Source: Lytechinus pictus
Taxonomy: Eukaryota; Echinodermata; Echinoidea; Temnopleuroida; Toxopneustidae
Direction: 5' to 3'
Length of the DNA stretch: 64,000 nucleotides
NCBI RefSeq assembly: GCF_037042905.1
Contig: NC_087247.1
Coordinates: 60,535,920-60,599,919 of the forward strand
This document shows positions 32,641 to 43,062 of the stretch, in pieces. The notes below the pieces were generated by a model. That model worked only from the letters and a program-made list of their open reading frames with translations, did no database searches and was not told the DNA's origin. Each line of letters starts with the position of its first letter. Within the stretch, counting starts at the first letter, position 1. The position numbers and the translations under genes were made by a program.

Positions 32641-34285
32641 TTTATTTTTGCACTAAAGCCAAATTCTAAAATTTTGTTATTTAACATAGAAAATGTTAAC
32701 AGGAAAAATTGATTAATGTTATAATTCTGAAAGTTGTGTTTAAATAAAGAAAATAATATAAATTTAAAAGGTATTGATAAATTACTCATTTTGGCCTTGT
32801 GATGGCAGTACATGTATTACTGATTGAGTTGTATAATAAAAAAACCTATGTATTTAATTACTTGAAATAAGAAGGGACTATAATGTATTCAGCTCTTGCA
32901 GGTTCTTTTGTTGTAGGTTCCAGGTTCTAGTAACAGGTGGAATAAACACTTAGCATTCCAAACCCGCCCGAGGTCCATTGCACCTAATTGCTGTGCACAG
33001 AGAGTAGGATCACTTTCATTTTGTTACTCTTTGAGAGAGGTTGTTCCGAGGAGCAAGGAAGAAATGACCCTCAGTTTTAAATCAATTTTGGAGTTTTTCC
33101 TACCCACAATGGTGGTGAGTCTATTTTGTATTTTATCAGTATATTTCAGCTTAAAATAGAGAAATATTAGATTCTTCAATCCAAAAATAATTTTGGTCTG
33201 AAATTTTGATCCAGATTTTGTTGAAATAATTCTATCAATCAGAAGCTTGTTTTCTGTAACTTTATAATAGGCATAATTTAACGTTGTAAGTTTTTAACAA
33301 TTTCCGGCTTTAAATAATTATCACAAATATATTGTAGTGATGGAATGTTTGTATTTCAGTAATTTTCAGGAGTGGATTTATGTCAATTTTTCTAGGATTG
33401 ATACATTTATGCTGATTAATTAATACTATCTAGATATCCTGTTGATGCTTATTAAATTATAAGAAAGACATGTATTGATCAAATGATTTATAAAAGTAAT
33501 CATTGAAATGTTAAAATTTAGGATTTGCCATTTTAGATAATGGAAATTTATTCAATTTTCAAGGGTCCTTTGGTCAGGGAGCTGTTACCCATGGACAGCC
33601 ATTTTATTCTGGGGCTACATCCATAGAAGCCTTCAGTTTTTGTCAGCCCTGAACCAAGATGACATATCCCGAGTATTCAACCCTGAGTTCAGTTAAGTTC
33701 TTCTCGACGTCATGCGACAGGTCGAAAGCGCCTAGACTTCGGTGACGCCATTCTTCAACAGACTTTGTGGATCTCCGATAACCCTCGACACACGTCATTC
33801 TATGTCATCGGATAACCGCTACTTCAGTCAACTTGTCACCATTTTTTTCATCGACATCTTATGGACTGCATCCATGATTAATCAGGGAAGTCCTTTAATT
33901 TAATAAACCCTTAATATTGTCTGGACAAATTATTATTTCTCCCATCCATTACCGATATTTTCTTAATTCCCAAACTAATTCTAAATTGATAAAATCAAAC
34001 TTAATTTAAAAAAAAATCTTTTGAAAGTCAATATCATTTGTATGTGAACTCGTGTTACATTCATTGTTGAAATTTCCATGGAAATGAATCACATTTGGAG
34101 TGAAATGATATAGTTGTAATAAACAACTTTAAACTGGAATGATTATTGTGCAGTGCAATTACTTATGTGTACTTTGACTACATCATAGCTCTCTTCACTT
34201 TAAAAAAGGATGCTTGGGGTATGTGAAGTTGTTTATGTGATTTGGGTGAATGGTGACCAAATCTTTAGGTAAGCAAAAACCAAGG
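32641..34285. other. LASP-like gene 1 intron with unexplained segments
   Basis: A GC-richer stretch at 32940-33120 ends in an ATG-initiated open segment (MTLSFKSILEFFLPTMV) followed by a donor-like GTGAGT. Another GC-richer stretch at 33550-33910 ends in AATAAA (33900-33910). On the + strand they could be an opposite-strand two-exon transcript or a decayed retroelement. No protein family was recognised and both ideas are weak. Confidence 0.2.
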
Positions 34286-34289
34286 TTTG

Positions 34290-34690
34290 ATCCTGACAGA
34301 CCCTAAGTGACCTCAGACCTTGTGGCCTGAAACTCAGGTAGGATGTTCAGTAATACTTGATTACCCTTGTGTCCAAGTTTCATTAACTAGGTCCATATAC
34401 TTTCTATAAGTTATGATGACATTTCAAAAACTTAACCTTGGTTAATATTTCGATATTGATTCCCCCAACATGGTCAAAGTACAGTGACCCTAAATGACCT
34501 GTGACCTTGGTCATGTGACCTGAAACTCAAGCAAGACGCTTGGTAATACTTGATTACCCTTATGTCCAAGTTTCATGAACTTTGTTCATATACTTTCTAC
34601 GTTATGATGACATTCCAAAAACTTAACCTTGGTTAAGATTTGACAACGCCGCCGCCATCAGAAAAGTGGCGCCTATAGTCTAAAATTAGA
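34290..34690 (+). mobile_element. Truncated DR1-repeat element, 3' end
   Basis: Two degenerate ~165-bp units (TGACCTGTGACCTTGGTCAT at about 34496) are followed by the shared 3' end: AACTTAACCTTGGTTAAG, CGCCGCCGCC and GGCGCCTATAGTCT. It matches the last part of 57914-59223. Confidence 0.8.
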
Positions 34691-35312
34691 ATGTCTTTAT
34701 GCAGCACCATTTTTAGATCCAAAAATGCAGAATCAAATTGTTAAAAAATAACAATCAAAGATGTTTTACAAAGTTTTGAAGAAGTTGCCACACTCACAAC
34801 TAGCTAATGTGGTAATACAGTCTGTACACATAATGAAAAGCACCATACAAAAATCAAGGAGCCTTTAAAGAGTGTTCAAGACAATGAATTGACAACATGA
34901 TACCCACAGAAGAGGCATTTGACATATAATTGCTCTCTATCAAGGGACTACGTATAGAATGTGTCAGGATCCCATGCCTGAGCTCCAAAGTGTGTTCCAC
35001 AAAGATTAAATTGTGACTGAATAGTGACACAAATGCCCAGTTACATCTGATAAATAGCATGTCACTCCATTGGTCAGATTATTCTATTAAGACACAATCT
35101 ACTGCTTGTCATTCATTGAGATTGAGCATTAAATGTGTGTGTGTATTGACACATTTGTCATAGGGAAGACTTTTAATATAAATTAACTCTGGTGAAACAT
35201 CCCTTTGTAAAATGCTGCCAAGGAGAAATACATTTGACTTGTATATGAGGATTACAGATGTAATCATCAAACCTTTGAATGGGGGAAAGATGAGATGCAA
35301 AGGAAAACTTAC

Positions 35313-35480
35313 AGTATAGTCATAGAGTGCTACATATGCAGGTGATGAGGAAACAGGAGCAGGAGGAGGAGTAGGCTCCTGCTGGGGAGGAGGCTGGACT
35401 TGCTGAGGGGGTGGTGGCTGGTATGATGACGGCTCATTTCTTGGTGGTTGGTAAGATGTCTCATTTCTTGGTGGCTGATA
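35313..35480 (-). CDS. LASP1-like: LASP-like gene 1 exon 5 (proline-rich linker, SH3 start)
   Basis: The - strand exon is 168 nt, phase 0 at both ends, with acceptor TTTCACCTGTAG and donor ACT|GTAAGT. It encodes an imperfect repeat YQPPRNETSYQPPRNEPSSY, a Pro/Gln-rich stretch, and then AYVALYDYT, which is the first beta strand (ALYDY motif) of the SH3 domain. Splicing to the next exon restores [15 protein letters not shown] without a gap. The proline-rich linker is typical of LASP proteins between the nebulin repeats and SH3. The intron inside the SH3 domain is absent from the paralogous exon at 46047-46262. Confidence 0.92.
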
Positions 35481-35719
35481 CTACAGGTGAAAAAAAAGAG
35501 AAATAATCTAGTTTTCACTTGCAATTATGACTGGATTTGTAGATGAACTCGGCACTTAATGAATGCTTTGGTAGCATTGGCCTTGTGGATTAATGAAACT
35601 TGGATTAAGGAAAAGGTCAATGATTCACACTGTATTCTATTAGGCTGGAAGGGACACAGTACAAAGAGCAGAGAAAAGGAGACTCTGAGAGATAGAGCTT
35701 AAAAGGTGCGTACATTTGG

Positions 35720-35752
35720 TAGATAGATAGATAGATAGAAAGATAGATGAAT
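35720..35752. repeat. GATA microsatellite
   Basis: AGAT repeated about seven times with one interruption. Confidence 0.85.
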
Positions 35753-35865
35753 ACATAGATAAATGGACAAATAAAATTTAAAGCAAATATTTTTTCATTC
35801 ATGAAGACAAACATCATTTACAAAATCCTCAAGAGAGAACAGAAGGCCTATAGCTGATACATTAC

Positions 35866-35966
35866 CTGCTGAGATGGAGCATATCCCATACTTGGGGGAG
35901 GGGCACTGGCTGCTGATGGGGGTGGGGCAGCTGCTTTGTATGCCACATTAGAAGACTGCTGAGTAT
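35866..35966 (-). CDS. LASP1-like: LASP-like gene 1 exon 4 (linker)
   Basis: The - strand exon is 101 nt and enters in phase 1 (two bases complete Asn). It leaves in phase 0 at donor CAG|GTAATG, with acceptor TTTCATATACAG. It encodes NTQQSSNVAYKAAAPPPSAA and then SAPPPSMGYAPSQQ, a Ser/Ala/Pro linker without a fold of its own. Phase and position match the short exon 46817-46872 of the second LASP-type gene. Confidence 0.88.
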
Positions 35967-36743
35967 CTGTATATGAAATTATCATAGTACATGGAGAAGA
36001 AAAAAACAATCAGTATTTCTGTAGATCTTTCAATATTTTTTTTGCTAAATACAAATATTGAAATTTAATATTCAGTGTTTCATTCTTAGTCATTCCCATC
36101 AAAATTAATTCCTGTCAAGCTGTAGAAGATGCTGTGTCTGATATGTGTATATCAAACGCTAAAAAAGTAAAAATAGAGATCAATTGCGAAACCTGGGTAA
36201 ATGAGAGAACAAGAGAAGTCAGCCATAAAGGTTAATAGCCTGGAATCAGATATTCTACCAATATGGGAGAACCACATCAGCAAGAGTGTAGATGACATCA
36301 CCAATTCTCCACTCGCCAATATTGGGAATGTGTATCAGTCGCACAACATCAACATAACCTGTGCAGACTGAAAACAAAGATTTTCCGGTATTTTCATTGA
36401 TATTTCATGCTTCTCTGTGCCTTCAACACTGTCTTTTTAACTACCAATCCATTTCCAGCTAGTTTCATCAAGAAGCTCTTCATACTAGACTCCTGTGAGA
36501 ACAAGCTACTTTAATAGCAGACCAGACAGGTACACTGTGTAGTAACCAAATAATCACCGTTGATGAAGGTGATGGGCAAACTATTAGTTTCGAGGCAAGC
36601 TGCATGTAGATAGCGAGTAAGAAAGTGATAGTTTGCCTCATCACCTGAAATCAAGAGGTGATTATATGCTTTATATTCCACACAGGAACCTCTATAATGA
36701 AGAAACAGATATTCATACATTTCTACATGAGAAACTTTGATAT

Positions 36744-37045
36744 AACAAGTGGAACGCCTCTGGCAGTCTCGCCTGCATTACGCGATTTGATATAGCAGCA
36801 GTGCAGACTTTTAAAACAGCTATTGAATAATTATTCACAAAAGAAAAGATAATAGAATACTTCGTCCCGTCACTCAAACTGGCCTTTGACCATGATCATG
36901 TGATCTAAGACGTGTTCAAAACAATCATTCATACTTGATTACCCTTAAGTCTATATTTCATGAACTAGATCCATAAACATGATGACAATTCAACAAATAC
37001 CCCTAATACGGCCAAAGTTCATTGACCTTAAATGAAACCAAAACC
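36744..37045 (+). mobile_element. Truncated DR1-repeat element, 5' end
   Basis: It starts AACAAGTGGAACGCCTCTGG then CAGTCTCGCCTGCATTACGC and ATATAGCAGCAGTGC, matching the start of 57914-59223 closely. One degenerate unit follows (GGCCTTTGACCATGATCATG) before the copy stops. Confidence 0.8.
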
Positions 37046-37337
37046 CAAGAAGAGAAGCGATCTTATTGGAAAGAGTACAACAAGAGGGACAATTTAAAAC
37101 AACTTTCATCAAAATCTGTTATGAAATAGGCAAGTTACGGACATTTAAAAAGTCTTGTTGTACTCTCTATGGGTATCCTCAAATTGGCAAACATTTCCTC
37201 CTGACCTTGACATATTTGGTTTGAATTATATTTTCCCACGACATACATGTGTTAGACTCAGAATTAGGCAATATGCAATTTGAAAGATAATGGGGAAAAT
37301 CTGAAAATTTTGTACAAAACAAATGGAGTTGTCCACA

Positions 37338-37417
37338 AAATTTTGACGGTCCTCCATCTTCTTCAGGAGTTTACAATGCAAACTCCTGAAGAAGACGTAG
37401 GACTGTCGAAAATTCGA
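37338..37417 (+). ncRNA. Hairpin with head-to-head hammerhead-like cores
   Basis: GTCCTCCATCTTCTTCAGGA + GTTT (37349-37372) pairs with AAACTCCTGAAGAAGACG + TAGGAC around a 7-base loop, a ~24-bp stem with two mismatches. On the + strand CTGAAGA, GAC...GTC and GAAA occur in hammerhead order (CUGANGA - stem II - GAAA), followed by ATTC...GAAT as a possible stem III. The - strand carries a related CTGAAGA...GTCAAAA version. I see no proper cleavage triplet, so this is at best a decayed Penelope-type ribozyme pair. Confidence 0.3.
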
Positions 37418-37419
37418 GT

Positions 37420-38196
37420 GAATGATAAAAACTTCATTGGCAATCAAAGCATTATCATCAGCATTGTTTTGTTATATATATCAACAACACTAAAGTGAGT
37501 TTCCCCTGAAGAACCCCATCATATCTTCCAATATAACAAATTAATCAAGTTTAAAACAAGCATAGGATAAACGTAGCTAAGGTTGTTAAGATGCAGATTG
37601 TTGAAATTTAGTGACAGCTGAATGAGCACAACATGAACAAAAAATAATGTTTTTTTCAAAAACAGCAAAACTGTTGACGATCTAAATACAATATAAGTAA
37701 TTTCTAAATTTTCAAGAGTGATTTCATGTCCAGTTTCAATATGATAAAACGGTTTAAAATGGCAGTTGAAAATCATTGCCAAAAGTTGCACCATATGCCA
37801 TGTTGTCACATCCCTTTTCTTTCAAAGTTTATTGCTTTGTCAGGATTCCATTTGTTAGGAGGCATCCTTAGACACATTTATTACAAGTTTATGGTAACAA
37901 CACTGAAATGTAGGCATTTACAACCAATATTGTGTTTGATTTCTGCTTCTTAACCCATTTAGGATAGAATTTCTGTAATTTTCACAAAACAAGTCATTAC
38001 AACACATTTGTTGTTTTTGTTCATATTGTGCCCACTCAGACGTTAAGTCACAGATGTCGCATCTCAACAACCCTTGCTACTATATATCCCAGCTTGGCTT
38101 AACTTGAATAATTTGTTATACTGGAAGATAAAATGGGGCATTTTAGAACTGGATTGAACTTAATTTTGATGTTGTGTTTACATTGGCTGCACTTAC
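37420..38196 (-). other. LASP-like gene 1 intron
   Basis: No exon or repeat recognised. AT-rich. Confidence 0.5.
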
Positions 38197-38281
38197 TTTT
38201 TGCTAGTCGTCTACTTTCTGGATCATCTGATACAGCAGTGAACTTCTCCAGATTCTTTTTATGCTCTGCATGGTATTGCAG
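38197..38281 (-). CDS. LASP1-like: LASP-like gene 1 exon 3 (second nebulin repeat)
   Basis: The - strand exon is 85 nt, phase 0 in and phase 1 out (donor AAAA|GTAAGT), with acceptor TTATTACAG. It encodes LQYHAEHKKNLEKFTAVSDD then PESRRLAK. The YHxExxK motif followed by FTxVxDxPExxRxxK is the nebulin-type actin-binding repeat pattern found twice in LASP proteins. The preceding exon supplies the first such repeat with the same exon length and spacing. Confidence 0.93.
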
Positions 38282-39252
38282 CTGTAATAAAGTAAAGATT
38301 ACAAATAAATATATGTTTGGTTTATTTCATTATGTTAATCATTACTGACTTATTTTCTTGTGTTTTTATCCAAAAGCTAAGCTGGAGTTCAGTATAAACA
38401 CATTAAAATTCCTGGTTATCACCAAATCAGTAGACGTTTGGTCACATGCTACTGGGTAGCCACCAATCAGATTTTGCACTTAAGGCTTTGATACGTAGAT
38501 CCAACTTAACATATTGTTACCACACCCTTCCCTTTGTGTTGACCATCCTCTACTGATTGGAAAGTAAAGCAACAACAAACATTTTATATGCAGTATTTGA
38601 CCACATATGAGTGACACACATGCTTTATACTAATTACGTAATTTGGGCGATTAGCTTCAGTGTATAAAAATAATCAATACCACCAATATTATTGCCAAAT
38701 TTTACATGTCATTGTGAGAACCTTGGCAGCATCATTTCCTGTGCGCAGGTAGTATGTACGCGCGCCATAGTCCGCATTGGCTGTGTGATCCTGGATTCAT
38801 CTACATGTAGCTGGTGCCTGTCATCTTCCCTGCATGCAATTTTACAAAAGATGAAATGGGGCTATCTTTTAATGCTGCATTTTGGTTTTCTTGTGCCAAC
38901 AAGGTGATATACACACCACAAAAACCTATTCACGAAGGTGATAGTTATTAATTCATTTTTTTTGTATTAGCAGTTCAGTATGAAAAAGATATTGCATGAA
39001 AGCTAAACCAAAAAGGTCTGCCAAATAGGTTGCACAAATGATGCAGAAGCTTTCTATATTTTCCTTAAATTGGGACATTCTGATTACGATTGAGAATAAT
39101 TACAGGCAGAAAATCAGGATTTCTCTAAAGGGGCTACACTTTGTCCCAAATATGTGACAAGCAAAAAAAAAATGCTCATCACTCACAAATGAAGCATCTT
39201 TGGTTTCTACAAAAAAGGCTAATATTGTAGACAATATCCTACAAGTACTTAC
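38282..39252 (-). other. LASP-like gene 1 intron
   Basis: The intron shows no recognisable exon. CpG-bearing sequence at 38750-38830 encodes no known domain. Confidence 0.5.
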
Positions 39253-39337
39253 ATTACTTTGGTTCTTAGTTTGCTGCTGAAGGCGACGATTCTCTGGTGT
39301 GTCGGCGACAGCAGTAAATTTTGTAGTTGGATAGTGG
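39253..39337 (-). CDS. LASP1-like: LASP-like gene 1 exon 2 (LIM end, first nebulin repeat)
   Basis: The - strand exon is 85 nt; its first base completes the Ala codon of the LIM exon. The donor is AAT|GTAAGT and the acceptor TTCCTAATTTAG. It encodes HYPTTKFTAVADTPENRRLQ then QQTKNQSN. His1 is the final zinc ligand of the LIM domain (C-N-A-H). VADTPENxRL is nearly identical to human LASP1 at this position. The next exon continues directly with LQYHAEHKK. Confidence 0.94.
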
Positions 39338-39945
39338 CTAAATTAGGAAAAAAAAGTAAAATTATGATATTTCAGTGCCTGATGCAAATGTATACCATTA
39401 ATAAATAAATGATAACTACCAACTGCGAATCTTATCATTTCAATAAAATATTCATAAATGGCAATGTTACGAGAAATGAAATGTAATAAAGTCTTTTTAA
39501 ACAAAAAATTATTCTATTCCCTTTTCATACCTTTTTAAAGGGGGAGCAAATTGACCAACACTATGTATGTTTTCTCATCGGTTGTTATGGTGAATGAATA
39601 AGATGAATGGTAGTAAATTACTGTGTTATAAACGAGTCTATAAAATATACATTTAGCAATAGTCATCAATATACAGAGAGTGAATCAGCCTACAGAGAAA
39701 CTTAAATGTTTAAGAGGCGAAAGTACTTATTTTGCTACTTGGTACCATAATTAATGTGGTATGAATGTATAGAAACATGATTAGTGTGTTATCATTCAAG
39801 AGGGCCTATGTTACAAAACTACACAGTTCAGAATGTTGCATTATGCTGGCCAGATGTAAGAAGTTGAGGTGGCACTATCAAGGCTGCTGGTTCGTTACTG
39901 CTTTAAATATGAAAATATTTATATGTGAAATAGAGCAAAGGAAAT
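39338..39945 (-). other. LASP-like gene 1 intron
   Basis: AT-rich. No exon recognised. Confidence 0.5.
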
Positions 39946-40475
39946 TCCATCAAAATCTGATAACAAATAGCGAAGCTATTGAATTTTAGAGTTTAGCAAT
40001 ATCTTGTGAGAACTGTTACATGCACGTCATTATAAATATTTATTAGGTGGGATGATGATGTCATATCCCCACTTTCCTTTTTCTTATGTTACAGTATTAC
40101 ATGAAATCATAATTGTTTGATTTTTTCATACATGCATAAATGATATGCCTCCCTTATGAATTAAGTTGAAGCATTAAATATCTAATGCACTGAATCAGTT
40201 TTCAATCCAATATTTTTAATTCTTGGAGGAAAAAAAATGAATAAACCTTATTTCATATAATAAAATACAAAAGAACAAGTGGGATATGACATTATCAGTT
40301 TGCTCATTGAATATTCATGAATACATGACTATAACTGTTTCACTGGAATAATGCAAATCTTTAAAATACCAAACTTTGTTATTCCTTGTCCGATTTTGAT
40401 CAAATTTTCAGTGTTATGTTTGCATGATATTTTTTCTCTCTTTAAATCATACTATTTTTAGCCTGGAGCATCACT
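39946..40475. mobile_element. MITE family A-related palindromic copy
   Basis: ATCAAAATCTGATAACAAAT (about 39949) and GTCCGATTTTGATCAAATTT (about 40388) belong to inverted arms. The centre carries inverted GTGGGATGATGATGTCATAT / GTGGGATATGACATTATC. The right end ...CATCACT abuts TTAA at 40476-40479. The left terminus is missing or too diverged to place. Confidence 0.55.
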
Positions 40476-40479
40476 TTAA

Positions 40480-41230
40480 CCCTAACTAGGCCGGGCTTTT
40501 TTGGCTGTTCTGTGGCCAGGGGGGTTGATTCAACCCCCCCTGAGATCTCGGCCGCCGATCACGCGCAAAATTTGCATGCTGGTAGTGTACGATGTAATCT
40601 ACAAGGCTGTATGGTAACATTTTCCAAAATAATGAGATTTTATTTTATATGAATTAATTATGCTAATTTATGCATAAATCATACTTTTTGCTCTAATTCA
40701 CTAAATAAAGCTCCTAGAATGCTAATTTTTGGTAAAAATATTCTTTGTAGCATTCTTAACGATCGCAGTTGAAAAAAACTTCGGTTTGGAAATCAATTCT
40801 TATGTATTTTATTGTTTTATAAATTTCTTATGTATTTCTTTGTTTTTCAACCTTTTGTTTTTCTTTGTTTTTTGCACCAGATTTATTGCACAAACTTTTT
40901 GAAGCATAATTATGCTAAAATCAATTGATTTCAGCTGTTTAAAGTAAAAATAATCATATCTTTATGAATAAGATGAGAAAACTCAATTTGCTTTAATTGA
41001 CTTTGTACACAAAATCATGTTTTGGAACAATTTTTGGTCTGACATGCACTTACAAAATGTTGCGTAATTTCAGAACTGCGTACCCAGGCGTCGTAAATTT
41101 GGTCTCGAAAGATGCGCGAGACTTAAAAGTATACACTCTGCGAGTGGCACTGTCAAAAAATTTCGCGCGGCGGAATGATCGCAGAAAATGTTGAGGGGGG
41201 GTTGATTCAACCCCCCCAGCCATTTTAGGG
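40480..41230. mobile_element. TTAA-flanked inverted-repeat element nested in MITEs
   Basis: The left end CCCTAACTAGGCCGGGC follows TTAA (40476-40479). The right end CAGCCATTTTAGGG precedes TTAA (41231-41234). Inside each end lies GGGGGTTGATTCAACCCCCC, itself a palindrome, at about 40520 and 41197. It sits between a family A-like copy on the left and a half copy on the right, with TTAA at both junctions. No coding frame. Confidence 0.75.
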
Positions 41231-41234
41231 TTAA

Positions 41235-41427
41235 AGGCTGTTATCCACCTAATGAATATTCACGATGATGTGCATATAACTGTTTTTTTTCACAAAATAA
41301 TGTTTATCATTAAAATTCAATAAACTTTGTTATTTGTTATCAGATTTTGTTGCAATTTTCAGCATTTTGCTCTGCGAATTTTACTCTATTTATTTAGATA
41401 TACTTGTTTTCAGCCCAGAGTACCCCT
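41235..41427. mobile_element. Half copy of MITE family A-related element
   Basis: AATGAATATTCACGATGATG, then GTGCATATAACTGTTTTT and CAGATTTTGTTGCAATTTTC match the right arm of the family. It ends ACCCCT before TTAA (41428-41431). The left arm is replaced by the nested element. Confidence 0.55.
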
Positions 41428-41576
41428 TTAAGTTTAAAACACTATACTAGTGCCATCTGTAAATGTCTAGATGTGTTTAAACATGTAAAAGAACATTCAA
41501 TTAAACTTCAACTGTAATATAACATGGAGTTCACAAGCTTCTTTCAGAATAAAGGTGTGTAATACATAATACTCAC

Positions 41577-41671
41577 GCATTGCAGTAGGGAGTCTTGTTG
41601 TACCCCTTGTAATTCTTCATAGTCAGTGACAAACCACATGACTCGCACTTGAAGCACAGCTTGTGCCAATA
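41577..41671 (-). CDS. LASP1-like: LASP-like gene 1 LIM exon (second half of LIM domain)
   Basis: The - strand exon is 95 nt, phase 0 in and phase 2 out, with acceptor TTGTTTTTACAG and donor AATGC|GTGAGT. It encodes [20 protein letters not shown] then [12 protein letters not shown]. His3 and the Cys residues of C-F-K-C-E-S-C and Y-C are LIM zinc ligands, and the stretch parallels human LASP1 from FWHKAC to PYCNA. The missing first zinc-binding half (about 23 residues starting MNPxCxxC in other LASPs) must come from an upstream exon that I could not find in this window. About 250 residues are expected in total. Confidence 0.94.
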
Positions 41672-41763
41672 CTGTAAAAACAAGTGAAAAAAGATAACAG
41701 CATAACACATGAAAAATAGAAGGGCATATATTTCTAAATAAGTGTACTGTGGAATCATTCCAC

Positions 41764-41905
41764 AATGGTTAAGTCCACCCCGACAAAAGCTGATTTCCAT
41801 AAACAGAGAAAAAGTCATCAAAATTAAAAAGGTTATTTTACACTTACTTTCAAGTTTAGAATTAATGATATTGCATCCATTATCTATACACAAGTATTTC
41901 ATTCT
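41764..41905. mobile_element. Short half copy of MITE family A
   Basis: GGTTAAGTCCACCCCGACAA and AGCTGATTTCCATAAACAG resemble the left end of the 9492/55326 family. The rest has decayed. Confidence 0.4.
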
Positions 41906-42367
41906 GTAAATGATAAAATCTTCATTATTTTTTTTTCATTTAATCAGGGAAGTGAAGTTACAATGATGGCAATTTCACAAAGAGGAATCAAACCTATTTT
42001 TCACTTTTCAGTGATGATAAAATAAAATCTCAATTTTGGAGTTGTTTCTTCAAACTTTTTACATCTTACAGACTTTCTAGACCAATGACCCTTGACCTCA
42101 TCACCAAACATTTTAATCAAATTAAAATTATAATTATACATGAACAAAGTTGAAATATAAGCTTTCAGATTGTTCTCAGAATGAGTCATTTTCAGGCATA
42201 TAAGGATATTTTTCAGGGGTATAGTAATTCTGATCTTATAAGAGAACTTATAACATCTATCTGCACCATTTATCTCAAATGCATATTTTCATCTTCCTTC
42301 CTGGTTATAAACATCCTTCCAGTCAAACTGGATTTCCTTTACGGCTTTAATAACAAATTAAAATATT

Positions 42368-43062
42368 CGATCATCCTTCCATTCAATCATCCTTCCATTC
42401 AATCATCCTATCATTCAATCATCCTTCCATTCAATCATTCCATTCAATCATCCTTCCATTCAATCATCCTCTCATTCAATCATCCTTCCATTCAATCATC
42501 ATTCCATTCAATCATTCCATTCAATCATCCTTCCATTCAATCATCCTTTCATTCAATCATCCTCTTATTCAATCATTCCATTCAACCATTCCATTCAATC
42601 ATCCTTTCATTCAATCATCCTTCCATTCAATCATCCTCCCATTCAATCATCATTCCATTCAATCATCCTTCCATTCAATCATCCTTCCATTCAATCATCC
42701 TTCCATTCAATCATCCTTCCATTCAATCATCCTTCCATTCAATCATCCTTCCATTCAATCATCCTTTCATTCAATCATCCTTTCATTCAATCATCCATCC
42801 ATTCAATCATTCCATTCAATCATCCTTCCATTCAATCATCCATCCATTCAATCATCCATCCATTCAATCATCCTTCCATTCAATCATCTTTCCATTCAAT
42901 CATCCATCCATTCAATCATCCTTTCATTCAATCATTCCATTCAATCATCCTTCCATTCAATCATCCTTCCATTCAATCATCCTTTCATTCAATCATCCTT
43001 CCATTCAATCATCCTTCCATTCAATCATTCCATTCAATCATCCTTCCATTCAATCATTCATA
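42368..43062 (+). repeat. 16-bp minisatellite (ATTCAATCATCCTTCC)
   Basis: About 45 tandem units of ATTCAATCATCCTTCC occur, with frequent single-base variants (CCTTTC, CCATCC, CCTCTC) and occasional 13-bp units lacking three bases. It lies upstream of the LIM exon, in the presumed first intron of LASP-like gene 1. The 299-codon + strand frame is produced by the repeat and is not a gene. Confidence 0.95.
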
